A DNA stretch of 64,000 nt from 20CM-2-55-15 sp963738025. GTDB taxonomy: Bacteria > Acidobacteriota > Terriglobia > 20CM-2-55-15. Location: positions 558,001-622,000 of the forward strand of contig CAVTWA010000067.1 in assembly GCA_963738025.1 (NCBI GenBank), read 5' to 3'. A model generated the notes under the pieces. It did not search any database, was not told where the DNA came from, and was given only the letters and a program-made list of their open reading frames with translations. A program made the translations under genes and the position numbers. Positions 9,509 through 18,735 of the stretch are shown piece after piece. The first letter of the stretch is position 1, and every line of letters begins with the position of its first letter.

Positions 9509-10481
9509 CGGCCCCCTGCTTCAGCGTCTTCGTGTACATGACGAGCGAGTCGATCTGCGCGTCCGACCAGCCGCTGCCGACGGCCGGCATGTTGCCGACG
9601 CCCTGGCGAAGGATCGTCTCGATCCCCTCGCGGTCGGTGAGCAGCGGGTTGCCGCCGAGCGCCGGCCCGACGTAGGCCGTGTCGAGCCGGTGGCAGTTGA
9701 GGCACACGCCCTCGAACTCCTCCTTGCCGAGCGCGACGCTGAGGTTGCCCTCCCGCTCGGCGACGAACTGGTCGTACTCGGCCGGCGGGACGACCTCGAC
9801 GACCGCCGTCATCCGCGCGTGCTGCACGCCGCACAGCTCGGCGCAGCGGGCGACGTAGCTGCCGGCCGGCGCCCGGAACCACGTCTTGTTCACGCGGCCC
9901 GGGATGGCGTCGAGCTTGCCGCCGAGCGCCGGCACCCACCAGCTGTGATTCACGTCGTTGTCGGGCGACGTGACGTCCTCGTGGACGACCTTGCCCGCGG
10001 GGGCGACCATGCGGCCGATCGAAACGGCGCCGTTCGGGTAGGTGAACTGCCAGTAGAACTGGCGGCCCTGGACGACGACCTTCGTCTGGTCGGCCGCGCT
10101 CGCGGCCGGCGCGTCGGCGATCGCGGGCAGCTCGTAGAAGACGAACGTGCCGATCGCGGCCAGCATGACCACCGGCACCACGGTCCAGAGCGTCTCGAGC
10201 TTGGTCGAGCCGTGGATCTGCGGCCCCTCGAGCGTGCGGGCGCGCTTGCCGCGCCGGTAGCGGATCACGAACGCGATCAGGACGCCCTCGACGAGCACGA
10301 AGACGATGCCCGTGAAGACGAGGACGAAGACGTAGGCGTTGCTGATCCGCTGCGCGTTCGGCGAGTGCGGCGCCGGGGGCAGCAGGCCGCCGTTGCCTGC
10401 GGCGGCCGCCGCCGCCAGCGTGAGCACGCCGAGGCACGCGAACACGACCACAAGCAGTCTCCGACCCACGCCGTCTGGCAC
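9492..10481 (-). CDS. ctaC: Cytochrome c oxidase subunit II with fused C-terminal cytochrome c (caa3 type)
   Basis: 329 residues: signal peptide or first helix, second helix near 50-75, third helix near 100-120, then a cupredoxin domain carrying the CuA site (His179, Cys213, Cys217, His221, Met224 in CAELCGVQHARM). A class I cytochrome c domain follows, with haem motif CLNCH (260-264) and a distal Met298 in GNMPAVG. The fused cytochrome means electrons can enter without a separate soluble cytochrome c. The GTG start at 10481 has only a weak upstream purine tract. It is the first gene of the minus-strand oxidase operon and divergent from the gene at 10493, leaving about 11 bp between starts. 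Confidence 0.96.
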   Translation of the reverse strand: MPDGVGRRLLVVVFACLGVLTLAAAAAAGNGGLLPPAPHSPNAQRISNAYVFVLVFTGIVFVLVEGVLIAFVIRYRRGKRARTLEGPQIHGSTKLETLWTVVPVVMLAAIGTFVFYELPAIADAPAASAADQTKVVVQGRQFYWQFTYPNGAVSIGRMVAPAGKVVHEDVTSPDNDVNHSWWVPALGGKLDAIPGRVNKTWFRAPAGSYVARCAELCGVQHARMTAVVEVVPPAEYDQFVAEREGNLSVALGKEEFEGVCLNCHRLDTAYVGPALGGNPLLTDREGIETILRQGVGNMPAVGSGWSDAQIDSLVMYTKTLKQGAGGNQG

Positions 10482-10492
10482 TGTATCGCCCA

Positions 10493-10813
10493 GTGGAGGA
10501 ATCGAGATCGGAGAGCCGGACGAGAGTCGACCTGCCGCCCTATGTGACCCGCCCGTTCGAGGTCTTCATCAACGGCGTGCAGCAGGTCGAGGGAACGGAC
10601 TTCGAGGTGATCGGCTCGAGCCTCCTCTTCCACCGGCCGCTCGCCCAGGAGGGAAAGCTCGGGGTCGGCCGCTGGGCGCTGATCTTCTTCGGGATCGCCG
10701 GTTCCTACCGCAAGCACGACTCGGTCGACGTCGTCTACGAGCTGAACGGCCGCCGGACGGTCGCCTCGCTCGCGCCGGCTGCGATCGAGGGCTCGGCTGC
10801 CGGCGGAAGCTGA
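10493..10813 (+). CDS. Conserved hypothetical protein, divergent from ctaC
   Basis: A 106-residue soluble protein, GTG start. It has a compact conserved-looking core (PPYVTRPFEVFINGVQQVEG, then FHRPLAQEGKLG and GSYRKHDSVDVVYE) followed by a low-complexity Ala/Gly tail. There are no membrane segments or cysteines. Similar small proteins of unknown function are known in actinobacteria, but I cannot assign a family name. Its start is about 11 bp from the divergent ctaC start, so the two coding regions almost touch and one promoter must lie inside the other gene. Confidence 0.6.
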   Translation: MEESRSESRTRVDLPPYVTRPFEVFINGVQQVEGTDFEVIGSSLLFHRPLAQEGKLGVGRWALIFFGIAGSYRKHDSVDVVYELNGRRTVASLAPAAIEGSAAGGS

Positions 10814-10859
10814 GGCGCCGCGGCGACAGCCGCGCCCGGGCCCGGGGTAAGCTGGAGCC

Positions 10860-11480
10860 ATGCCGCGCACCCGTCTGCGGAGTGCTGTCTCCGGCCGGGG
10901 CTTCATGCTGCTGCCGGCGGCGGCGTTCGCGGTCCACCAGCTCCGCTATCTGCTCGGCTACGGCGCCGACGCGCCGCAGGCGCTGAGCGCGCAGGGGCAC
11001 GGCTACCTCGACTCGCTCGCGCCCTGGGTCGGCCTGCTGCTCGCCGTCGGCTTCGGCGCCTTCCTCGTCCGCTGCGCCCGCGCCGCCGCCGGAGGCGGTG
11101 CCGCGCCCGCGAGGCGGTCGTTCGCCGGCCTCTGGCTGCTCGCGACGGTGAGCCTCGCCGCCGTCTACACCGTCCAGGAGGCGCTCGAAGGGCTCCTCGC
11201 CTCGGGCCATCCCGGCGGGGTCGCCGGCATCGTCGGTCACGGCGGCTGGTGGGCGCTCGTTCTCGCCGCCTTCGCCGGGGCCGCGGTCGCCGCGGTGCTG
11301 CGCGTTGCAGGCGAGGTCGTCGATGCCGTCGCGAGGCTGTCGAGGACACGCTCGGCCGGCCGTCCCGCCGCCTCGCTGCGCCGCCCGTCCGTTGTCCTGA
11401 TCGGGCCGCGCCTCGCTCCGCTCGCCTCCGCCCGGGCCGGCCGCGCGCCTCCCGCCGGCCCACGCGCGCGCCTCGCCTAG
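10860..11480 (+). CDS. Polytopic membrane protein at the head of the copper operon
   Basis: 206 residues with about four hydrophobic helices (around 12-30, 55-80, 90-115 and 128-150) and a basic Pro/Arg-rich cytoplasmic tail. The ATG at 10860 follows a purine stretch (gtaagctggagcc). Between helices are His and Gln residues (AVHQLRYLLGY, GHPGG, VGHGGWW) that could bind a metal, but no family signature is recognised. It precedes a run of secreted copper-related genes on the same strand, with a 97-bp gap before the next start. Confidence 0.6.
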   Translation: MPRTRLRSAVSGRGFMLLPAAAFAVHQLRYLLGYGADAPQALSAQGHGYLDSLAPWVGLLLAVGFGAFLVRCARAAAGGGAAPARRSFAGLWLLATVSLAAVYTVQEALEGLLASGHPGGVAGIVGHGGWWALVLAAFAGAAVAAVLRVAGEVVDAVARLSRTRSAGRPAASLRRPSVVLIGPRLAPLASARAGRAPPAGPRARLA

Positions 11481-11577
11481 CGCGGGCCGTGGCCGCTCCA
11501 TCCCGCGGAGCTCGACCCCGGCACCGGTGGCACAGGCGTGCGCGCCACGAGGCGTCGTCTCCACCGGAAGGAACCCG

Positions 11578-12564
11578 TTGTCAGGTCTTGCCCTGGGCGC
11601 TGCCGCCGCAGGCCGCGCGCCCCGAATCCAGCTCGTCGTGTCCGTCGTGCTCGCGACCGTGCTGCTCCTGCCCGCGCAGGCGCTCGCGCACGGCCGCTCG
11701 GCGACGATCGCGCTCGACTACGACCTCCGGCTCGATCCGTCGACCCGTTCGATCCCCGGGCTCCACGTCCGGGTGCTCGACGGCGACCGCTCGCTCGAGG
11801 CCCGTGTCGACCCCGGCGTCGATCTCCTCGTCAGAGGCCTCCTGCGGGAGCCGCTGCTCCGGATCGACTCGACCGGCGTATGGGTCAACGCCGGCTCGCC
11901 GACGGCGGCCGCCGACGGTCTCGTCGCCGCCGATCGCCACGGCTGGGTCCGGGTGAGCCACGGCAGCACGATCGCCTGGCACGACCACCGGCTCGCCCCG
12001 CCGCGTGTCGGCACGCCCGGCCCGGCGGGCCGGTTCGCGATCCCCGTCGCGGTCGACGGGCGGCAGGCCGTGATCGGCGGCGACTTCGTGCGCGTCGCCC
12101 GCCCGGCGCTCTGGCCGTGGCTCACGGCCGGCGTCCTGCTCGTCGGCGCGATCATCGTGGCGGTGCGCCGCCCGAGCCGACGGCTCGCCCTGACGATCGG
12201 CCTCGGTGTCGCCGGCGGCCTGGCCGCGCTCACCGCGGTCACCGCCTTCGCGGCCAGGGACGCGCCGCAGGGAGGTGTCGCCTGGCTGCAGATCGGGATC
12301 GGGATCGCGGTCGGCGCCGTGGTCGCCGCCGTCGTCGCGCGCCTGCACGGGCGCGCCCGCGTGCACGCGGTGGGTGTCGTCGGCGCCCTCGCGGCCGTGG
12401 TCAGCCTCGGCACGCTGTCGGTCTTCTGGCACGGCGTCGTCGTCTCCGCCCTGCCGGGGACGGCCGCGCGACTCCTCTGCGGCCTCGCGCTCGTCTGCGG
12501 TGGGTCGGCGGCGGTCCTGAGCTTCCTGCCGGACTTCGACGAGCCGGTGCGGGTGGCCCGGTGA
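11578..12564 (+). CDS. Secreted or membrane-anchored protein of the copper operon, unknown function
   Basis: About 328 residues in one intact frame. TTG 11578 is chosen because GGAAGGA lies 5 bases upstream; an in-frame GTG at 11527 has no site. The N-terminus is a signal peptide ending LLLPAQALAHG. A soluble beta-rich domain (about 30-170) contains AWHDHRLAP and a conserved-looking DYDLRLDP. Six C-terminal hydrophobic helices follow, with a charged end (FLPDFDEPVRVAR). The His-Asp-His motif in the exported part is consistent with metal binding, which is an inference. The stop overlaps the next lipoprotein start by 4 bp. Confidence 0.6.
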   Translation: MSGLALGAAAAGRAPRIQLVVSVVLATVLLLPAQALAHGRSATIALDYDLRLDPSTRSIPGLHVRVLDGDRSLEARVDPGVDLLVRGLLREPLLRIDSTGVWVNAGSPTAAADGLVAADRHGWVRVSHGSTIAWHDHRLAPPRVGTPGPAGRFAIPVAVDGRQAVIGGDFVRVARPALWPWLTAGVLLVGAIIVAVRRPSRRLALTIGLGVAGGLAALTAVTAFAARDAPQGGVAWLQIGIGIAVGAVVAAVVARLHGRARVHAVGVVGALAAVVSLGTLSVFWHGVVVSALPGTAARLLCGLALVCGGSAAVLSFLPDFDEPVRVAR

Positions 12565-13438
12565 GGCGCCTCGCCGCCGCGCGGGGACGTGCCGTTGCCG
12601 TCGCGGCGGCCGGCCTGGTCGTGGTCGGGCTCCTCGCCGCCGGCTGCGGCGGCGGCTCGTCGGGCTCCGGGTTCACGGCGCCCGGGGCGGCCAAGGTCTT
12701 CCGGCTCGAGCGACTTCGAGCCGTCCCGGCCGGTGCAGCCGGGGAAGCCCGTGCGCCTGTCGTTCGTGATCCGGCAGCCGAACGGGACGCCGCTTCGCCG
12801 CTTCAAGCGGGGCCCCGGGCCGCACACCGGCGTCCACGTGATCCTCGTCCGGCGCGACCTCGCCTACCTGATCCACAAGCATCCGCCGATCGCTCCCGAC
12901 GGCACGATCCGCGAGACGGTCACCTTCCCCGGCCCCGGCAACTACCGCCTCGTCGTCGACGTCTACCCGGCGTCGGGCCCGCAGCCGAACTTCCAGCTGT
13001 TCGGCAACGTCCACGTGGCCGGCGCCTACCGGGCCGAAGCCGCTGCCCCCGCCCGAGAGCGAGACGGTCGTCGACGGCTACCGCTTCAAGCTGCACGGCG
13101 CGACCGGCCTGAAGGCGATCCGGGCCGGCCTCGTCACCGTCGACGTCACCGACCCGCAGGGCCGCCCGGCGCGCTTCACGCCGTGGTTCGGGGCGCTCGC
13201 CCACGCGATCTTCTTCCGGCGCGGCTCGCTCGACTACTTCCACACGCACGTGTGCGCGCCCGGCGTCAGCGGCTGCACCAGCGTGCTCGGCGGCGCCCGG
13301 GTGACGGGGAGGGCGTCGAAGCCCGGGCAGCTGAAGGTCGGGGTGCTGGTGCCCGCGCCCGGCACCTGGCGGCTGTTCCTCCAGGGGAAGGTCGGCGACA
13401 AGGTCCTCACCGCTCCGTTCACGCTCAGGGTCGGCTAG
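12561..13438 (+). CDS. His-rich secreted lipoprotein, probable copper-binding
   Basis: GTG 12561 overlaps the previous stop (GTGA). The N-terminus is a lipoprotein signal with lipobox LLAAGC followed by a Gly/Ser linker. The exported region has two related beta-sandwich-like segments: one with HTGVHVILVRRDLAYLIHKH and one with RGSLDYFHTHVCAPGVSGC, both His-rich, and a C-terminal GTWRLFLQGKVGDKVLTAPF strand pair. Paired HxH motifs and the neighbourhood of YcnI, CopC and SCO1 suggest extracytoplasmic copper binding or delivery, by inference. Two apparent frameshifts (near 12715 and 13035) split the open frame. Confidence 0.65.
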
Positions 13439-13441
13439 GAC

Positions 13442-14086
13442 GTGCGGCTCAAGCTCTGGATCTGGCCGCTCCTCGCCGTGCTGGTCGTGCTCGCTGCCCG
13501 GGCGACCGTCTATGCCCTGACGCCCACCCGCGGCGCGCTGCTCCAGGAGCTCGCCGACCGCGAGGGCGGGCCGCACCTCGCCGGCGTGCTCACCACCGGG
13601 GTCGCCGCCGCGGCGCTCGTCGCGGCCGCCGTGCTGTGGCTCGCCGTGGTCGCGGTGCGCGAGCGGCTCGCGCTCGAGGGACGCCCGCTCGTTGCGCCGC
13701 CGCGGCTCCGGCCGCTGCGGCTCGCCGTCCGGGCGCTGGCGCTCTTCGCCGCGTCCTCGCTCGGCTTCGCGCTCCTCGAGTCGACGATCCACTGGCGCGC
13801 CGGGCTCGGGTGGCACGGGCTCAGCTGCCTGGTCGGCCCCGTGCATCGCGACGCGATCCCGGTCATCGCCGCGCTCGTGCTCGTCGTCGTCGCGGCCCAC
13901 GGGGCGATCGAGCTTCTGCTCGCCTGGGCGCGCCGGCTCGTCGCCCAGCTCGCCGCCCGCGTGCACGGTGCCCGGCCGGCCGCTCCCGCCGCTGCGGCGG
14001 CCGGCCGCCCGCGCCCGAGCCCGGTGTGCTCGGTTGCGCTCCCGCGAGGCCCGCCGCAGGGACCCGTCCCTGCCGGAATCCTCTGA
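13442..14086 (+). CDS. Polytopic membrane protein of the copper operon
   Basis: 214 residues, GTG start 3 bases after the preceding stop. It has four or five hydrophobic helices (about 5-25, 45-70, 95-112, 130-155) and a Pro/Ala-rich tail. A short extracytoplasmic loop holds STIHWRAGLGWHGLSC and GPVHRDA, with three His and one Cys that could ligate copper. No family was recognised. The position between a His-rich lipoprotein and YcnI makes a metal-handling role likely but unproven. Confidence 0.6.
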   Translation: MRLKLWIWPLLAVLVVLAARATVYALTPTRGALLQELADREGGPHLAGVLTTGVAAAALVAAAVLWLAVVAVRERLALEGRPLVAPPRLRPLRLAVRALALFAASSLGFALLESTIHWRAGLGWHGLSCLVGPVHRDAIPVIAALVLVVVAAHGAIELLLAWARRLVAQLAARVHGARPAAPAAAAAGRPRPSPVCSVALPRGPPQGPVPAGIL

Positions 14087-14100
14087 AAAGGAGCACTCAC

Positions 14101-14712
14101 ATGCACCAACGAACAAGCGGCAGGCATCGCCTGCCGGCCGCCGTTGCGCTCGTTGCGATCGCGTCGCTCGTCGCAGCGGTCTCGGCGAGCGCCCACGCGC
14201 ACATCAGCCCGCCGGTCGCGCTGGCAAACGCCGGTCAGCTCTACAGCCTCGCCGTTCCGACCGAGAAGGAGACTGCGAAGACGACGAAGGTCGTGCTGAC
14301 CGTGCCCGACGGTTTCTCGATCGACTCGTTCGTGGCCTCGCCCGGCTGGAAGCGTGACGTCCAGCAGACCGGGTCCGGCGAGAACACGGTCGTCTCGAAG
14401 GTGACCTGGACGGTCGATCACGGAAGCGGCGTTCCGCCCGAGGAGGACGCGTTCTTCCAGTTCCTCGGCGAGGCGAGCTCGGCGAAGACGTACACGTTCG
14501 CCGTCGAGCAGACCTACTCCGACGGGTCGGTCGTCGACTGGTCAGGGCCCGAGAGCTCCGACACGCCGGCGCCGACGGTCGAGGCGAAGTCGTCGCTCGG
14601 CGGCGGCGGCAGCTCGACGCTGACGATCGTCGCGCTCGTCGTCGGCGCGATCGGCGTCGTCCTCGGCGGCCTCGCGCTCGTCGCGGGCGGCGGGAAGCGG
14701 CCGCTCGCGTGA
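14101..14712 (+). CDS. YcnI family (DUF1775) copper-binding protein
   Basis: 203 residues, intact. ATG 14101 follows AAAAGGAG. The signal peptide is cleaved at ASAHAHIS, so the mature protein begins with His, as YcnI proteins do: an N-terminal His brace that binds Cu(II) with a downstream Trp. The Ig-like DUF1775 domain follows (PTEKETAKTTKVVLTVPDGF, SPGWKRDVQ, FQFLGEASSAKTYTFAVEQT, VDWSGPESSDTPAP). A C-terminal membrane helix (TLTIVALVVGAIGVVLGG) anchors it outside the cell. The stop overlaps the copC-copD start by 4 bp, the usual YcnI-CopC-CopD order. Confidence 0.9.
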   Translation: MHQRTSGRHRLPAAVALVAIASLVAAVSASAHAHISPPVALANAGQLYSLAVPTEKETAKTTKVVLTVPDGFSIDSFVASPGWKRDVQQTGSGENTVVSKVTWTVDHGSGVPPEEDAFFQFLGEASSAKTYTFAVEQTYSDGSVVDWSGPESSDTPAPTVEAKSSLGGGGSSTLTIVALVVGAIGVVLGGLALVAGGGKRPLA

Positions 14713-16460
14713 GCCTGCGGGGGCGGGCTGTTCTGGTCGCGCTCGCCGTTGCGGCGGTGGCCCTGATGCTGCCCGTGGCGGCGTCGGCGCACGCGTACCT
14801 CGTCAAGACGGTGCCGTCGGCGAGCGGCGTCGTGAACAGCCCGCCCCCGAACGTCTCGCTCACCTTCGACGAGGCGGTCGAGCCGCGCTTCGCGCTCGAT
14901 CTCCGTCACCGACGCCGCCGGCCACCAGGTGACGTCGGGCCCGCTGCACCGCTCGGCGGGCGACCCGGACACGCTGGTCGTGCCGCTGAAGAAGGTGCCG
15001 GAGGGCTGGTACCTCGTCTACTGGCGGGCGATCTCGGTCGACGGCCACCCCGTGCGCGGCGTTCTTCACCTTCGCCGTGGGCCCGAACCCGGGCCCGGCG
15101 CCGCAGTTCCCGGTGCCGTCGATCTCGGAGACGGCGGCGACGCCGAGCCTCGTCGCGGCCCGCTGGGTCGTGTTCCTCTCCGTCATGTCGGCGATCGGGC
15201 TGTTCGTGTTCCGGATCCTCGCTCGCGCGGCCGCTCGTGCGGCGGCGCGACGGACGCGAGCCTGCGGCGCGTCTCGCTCGGCGTTCGCGGTCGCCGCGGC
15301 GGTCGGGCTCGCTCGCGATCCCCGTCTACCTCGCTGCTGGCGACGGCGGAGTTCGCGCTGCGCTCGGCGTTCGCGATCGGCGACCTCGTGCCGCTCTTCG
15401 ACGACTCGGCGTTCGGGCGCGGCTACCTCGACCTCGAGCTCTGCTTCGCGCTGTTCGTCGCCGCGGCGGCGGTCGCGCTCTGGGTCGACCGGCCCGACCG
15501 CGAGCACCGCTCGATCGCCGAGCTGCTCGCCACCCTGGGCGCGCTCGCCGCGGCGGCGGCGGTGCTCGTCGTCCCGGCGCGGCGGGGCACGCGGCGCAGA
15601 CGGCTCCGCGCGGCATCTCGCTCGCGCTCGACTGGCTGCACCTCGATCTCGGGCTCGGTCTGGCTCGGCGGCCTGGTCGGGCTGCTCGTGCTCTGGCGCG
15701 AGCCTGCCCGCCGGCCGCCGCGTTGCCGGGCTCGCGATCGTCGTGCCGCGCTTCTCCAACGTCGCCTTCGTCTCGGTGCTCGTGCTGCTCGGCACCGGGA
15801 TCTGGGCGACGGTGAACCACATGCCGATCGCTCGCGGCGCTCTGGCAGACCTCGTACGGCAAGGTGATCCTGATCAAGATCGCGCTGCTCGCGCGCGCCG
15901 ATGCTGCTCGCGGCCGTCAACCTCGTCCGCACGAAGCCGCGGCTCGTCGCCGCGCGCAAGCGGCCCGAGCTCGGCGCGCCGGCCGCCACGGCTGCTGCGC
16001 CGGCTCGTCGGCGGCGAGGCGGTGCTGTCGTCGCGGCCGCGGTGTTCGCCGCGGCGATCCTGTCGAGCCTCCGCCGCCCGCCGCCGGCGCTCGCGCAGGA
16101 AGGCGGCGCGCTCGCGCGGGTCGGCCCGGGCGCGGTCGTCGACCGTCGTGCACCAGGAACGGCTACACGCTCAGGTGCGCGTCTCGCCGAACCGCGCGGC
16201 GGCGCCGAACACCTTCGCGCTCGAGCTCACGCCGCAACGGCGTGCCCGTGCGCGGCGCCGACGTCACCCTGACCTTCGCGATGCTCGACATGGAGATGGG
16301 CAACCAGGAGTACCGGCTTGACCGAGACCAGGCCCGGCGTCTACTCGCGCGCCGCGCCGGCGCTCGTGATGGTCGGGCCACTGGGGGCTCGCGTTCCAGG
16401 TCACGCCGAAGGGCGGCGCAGCCGTTCAGCGTGCTCGTCGTCGACCGGGCGGCCGGATGA
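14709..16460 (+). CDS. CopC-CopD fusion with C-terminal YtkA-like domain, frameshifted
   Basis: Once about ten indels are bridged the protein is roughly 580 residues. Its parts are a signal peptide, a CopC domain with mature N-terminus AHAYLVKTVPSASG (His1 copper ligand) and later SVDGHPVRG, a CopD membrane domain with about eight helices (WVVFLSVMSAIGLFVFRIL to LLAAVNLVRTKP) including LDWLHL and GTGIWATVNHMPI, and an exported YtkA/FixH-like domain (NTFALEL, FAMLDMEMGNQEY). CopC binds Cu(II) outside and CopD moves it across the membrane. GTG 14709 overlaps YcnI and the stop overlaps the next ORF (ATGA). The dense frameshifting here looks like sequence error because every domain stays recognisable. 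Confidence 0.82.
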
Positions 16461-16571
16461 GCGGCGCCTCGCGTCGCCTGGCTGCGGCTCGCCGCCGCGG
16501 CCGTCGCGCTCGCCGCCGGCGCGGCCGCGGTCGTCATCGCCATCCTTCTGGTGCAGCGTGTCCTCGCCTAG
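16457..16571 (+). CDS. Small single-helix membrane ORF
   Basis: ATG 16457 overlaps the CopCD stop (ATGA). After one frameshift around 16473 the frame gives about 38 residues: MSGAS followed by VAWLRLAAAAVALAAGAAA, VVIAILLVQRVLA and a TAG at 16569. It is essentially one membrane helix. A stand-alone protein is plausible from the coupled start. Alternatively it is the N-terminus of the next gene, which begins at GTG 16558 inside it. Confidence 0.4.
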
Positions 16572-17206
16572 CCTCATCCTGCTGCGCTCGCGGCGCTCGC
16601 TCGCCGTGGCTGCGCTGCTCGGCTCCGCGCTGCGCGCGCCGACGGCGACCCGGCGAGCGACTACCTGATCACGCAGCCGACGTTCCTCTCGCCGTTCGAC
16701 GGCAAGATCTCGACCGACAGGCGAGCGAGGCTGACGGCCTTGCTCGCCGACGCGAAGAAGAAGGGGTTCCCGCTCAAGGTGGCGGTGATCGTCGCGCCCG
16801 TACGATCTCGGCGCGGTGCCCGTCCTCTTCGGGAAGCCGCAGCGGTATGCGAGCTTCCTCGGCCAGGAGCTCTTCTACTTCAGCAAGGCAGCAGCTGCTC
16901 GTCGTGATGCCGAACGGCTACGGGATCTTCAAGGCGAACGGCCTGCCGGCCGCCGACCGGCGGCTGATCGCCGCGCTGCCGCCGCCGCGCGGCAAGGACG
17001 GCGACTCGCTCGTCGACGGCGGCGAGCACGCCGTCGTCGCGCTCGCGGCGCGGCACGGGATCACGCTCACGGCGCAGCCCGGGCTCCGGCGGCTCGTCTG
17101 CGAACCGCGACCGGGTCCTGATCGCCGCGGCGCCGTGCTCGTCGTCGGGCTCCTGCTGCTCGGCGCTGCGCCTCGTGCGCCGCCGGCGAAGGGGGCGGCG
17201 CCGTGA
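16558..17206 (+). CDS. Exported membrane-anchored protein of the copper operon, unknown (TPM-like layout)
   Basis: Several indels interrupt it. The reconstructed protein has a signal or first helix (AALAVAALLGSALRAP), then a soluble extracytoplasmic domain. The domain includes DYLITQPTFLSPFDGKIS, RARLTALLADAKKKGFPLKV, ELFYFSK and QLLVVMPNGYG. A C-terminal helix (VLVVGLLLLGA) and a basic tail follow. Helix-domain-helix layout and the order 'helix, strand, MPNGYG' resemble TPM-domain proteins, but I do not see their acidic metal site, so this is only a topology match. GTG 16558 is a tentative start. The stop overlaps the SCO1 start by 4 bp. Confidence 0.5.
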
Positions 17207-17825
17207 GGCGAGCGGCCCTCGCTCGCTGCCGCCGTCGCGGCGCTCTGCGCCGGCTGCGGCGGCGGCGGCGGACGCGACCGTCGAGAGCCCGTCCGGCTCT
17301 TCCGCGGCGTCGTGCTCTCGCCGCCCGTCACCGCGCCGGACTTCACGCTGCGCGACCAGGCCGGGCACGCCGGTCAGCCTGGCGGCGCAGCGCGGGCACT
17401 ACGTGGTCGTCACGTTCCTCTACACGCACTGCCCGGACGTCTGCCCGATGATCGCCGGCAACCTGAACACCGCGCTCAAGACGCCCGGTCGCGCGCCGCG
17501 CCGGCCTGCGCGTGCTCGCGGTGAGCGTCGACCCGAAGGGCGACACGCGCGCGCGGCTGTGCGCCGGTACGTGCGCGAACGCACCGGCTGCGTGCCGCCG
17601 TTCCACTACCTGATCGGGACGCGCGCCGCAGCTCGGCCGCGTCTGGAAGGCGTACCACGTCGCCGTGCTCGCCGGGCCGCAGGCGACGGTCACGCATTCG
17701 ACCGTCGAGTTCCTGATCGACCCGCAAGGGCGCGAGCGTCTCACCGTACGGCTCGGACGTCACGGCCGCCGAGGTGATCCACGACTGGCGGCTCGAGCGG
17801 GGCTCGAGACGGGTCGGCGCCGTGA
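17203..17825 (+). CDS. SCO1/SenC family copper chaperone, frameshifted
   Basis: Thioredoxin-fold protein that delivers copper to the CuA site of cytochrome oxidase and maintains its cysteines. A lipoprotein-like N-terminus (LCAGCGGGG) precedes the domain. Key features: VTAPDFTLRDQAG, the copper motif HCPDVCPM (CxxxC), RVLAVSVDPKGDT, and the distal histidine in THSTVEFLIDPQG. GTG 17203 overlaps the preceding stop. The final stop (17823-17825) is reached after a frameshift near 17805 and overlaps the next GTG. With a caa3 oxidase 7 kb away, CtaC is the likely client. At least six indels are present. Confidence 0.85.
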
Positions 17826-18689
17826 AGCCCGGCGCCCGCGGCGACAGTCCAGGCTGCCCGAGGTTCCGCTCCGGCCGGGCCGCGGCCGTTCTCGCGCCGG
17901 ACGCGGCTCCTGCTTCACCGTCGGCCTCGCCGTCGCGCTCGTCGTCGTCGTCGCCTGGTCGGCGGGCTGTCGCGGCTCGAAGCCGCAGCCGCCCCGCTCG
18001 GTGACGATCCCCGTCGCCGACCGGAATGCGACTCGCCGGCGCTCGATCCGGGCCGCCGAGGCGGTCGGCTTCCAGCCGCCGACGCGTCCGGCGCCGGGAC
18101 GATCGAGGACGAGCCGGCCGCCTCGGCGCCGTCCACGGGCCGGGGCTGCTCGCGTCGGCGCGCAGGCGCCCGAGTTCGCGCTGCGAACGCCGCCGGGACA
18201 CCGGTCAGCCTCGCGGCGCTGCGCGGCAAGGCGGTGCTGCTCGAGTTCTTCGCCACGTGGTGCCCGCACTGTGCCGCCGAGGCGCCGCACCTGCGCGCAC
18301 CTCGCCCGGTCGCTGCCGCGGTCGCGGGTCGCCTTCGTCGGCGTCGACGCGAACGGCGAGCGACGCGCCGAGCGTCTTCGCCTACCACGTCTATTTCGGG
18401 CTGCCGTTTCCGGCGCGTGCTCGATCCCGGCGGCACGACCGTCAGCTTCCCGTCGCACGGGTCGCCCGGGCCGGTGTCGAAGGCCTACCGCGTCACGACG
18501 CTACCCGACGTTCTACGTGGTCGATCCGCAGGGCCGGATCGCCTGGCGCGGCGCCGGCGAGCAGCCCGACGCGCTGCTGCGCCGCGAGCTCCGGTCGGCG
18601 GCGAGCCGGCGCCGGCCGTCGGCGCGGCACATCGGTCAGGCGCGCCGGCGGGCTGCACGGCGGCCGCGACCGGCTGCGGCGGCGGCTGA
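17822..18689 (+). CDS. TlpA-like membrane-tethered thioredoxin, frameshifted
   Basis: Begins GTG 17822 (GTGA overlap with SCO1). A hydrophobic segment with a lipobox-like end (GLAVALVVVVAWSAGC) is followed by a linker and an AhpC/TSA-Redoxin or TlpA domain: APEFALRT, LEFFATWCPHCAAEAPHLRA with the CPHC active site, VAFVGVDANGE, and the cis-Pro strand TYPTFYVVDPQGRIAWRGAG. It probably keeps SCO1 and CtaC cysteines reduced on the outer face. The C-terminus is Cys/Gly-rich (TAAATGCGGG). Frequent indels make the N-terminal 80 residues uncertain. Confidence 0.78.
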
Positions 18690-18735
18690 CCGATCTCGGC
18701 GGCGAGTCGCGAGGCCCGCTCGGTACCGTTGATCG

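Noticed and set aside
14895..15350. Apparent insertion of G or C exactly at codon boundaries in frameshifted genes
   Set aside because: Any +1 insertion can be written as a boundary insertion when the true codon is unknown, so this is an artefact of reconstruction.
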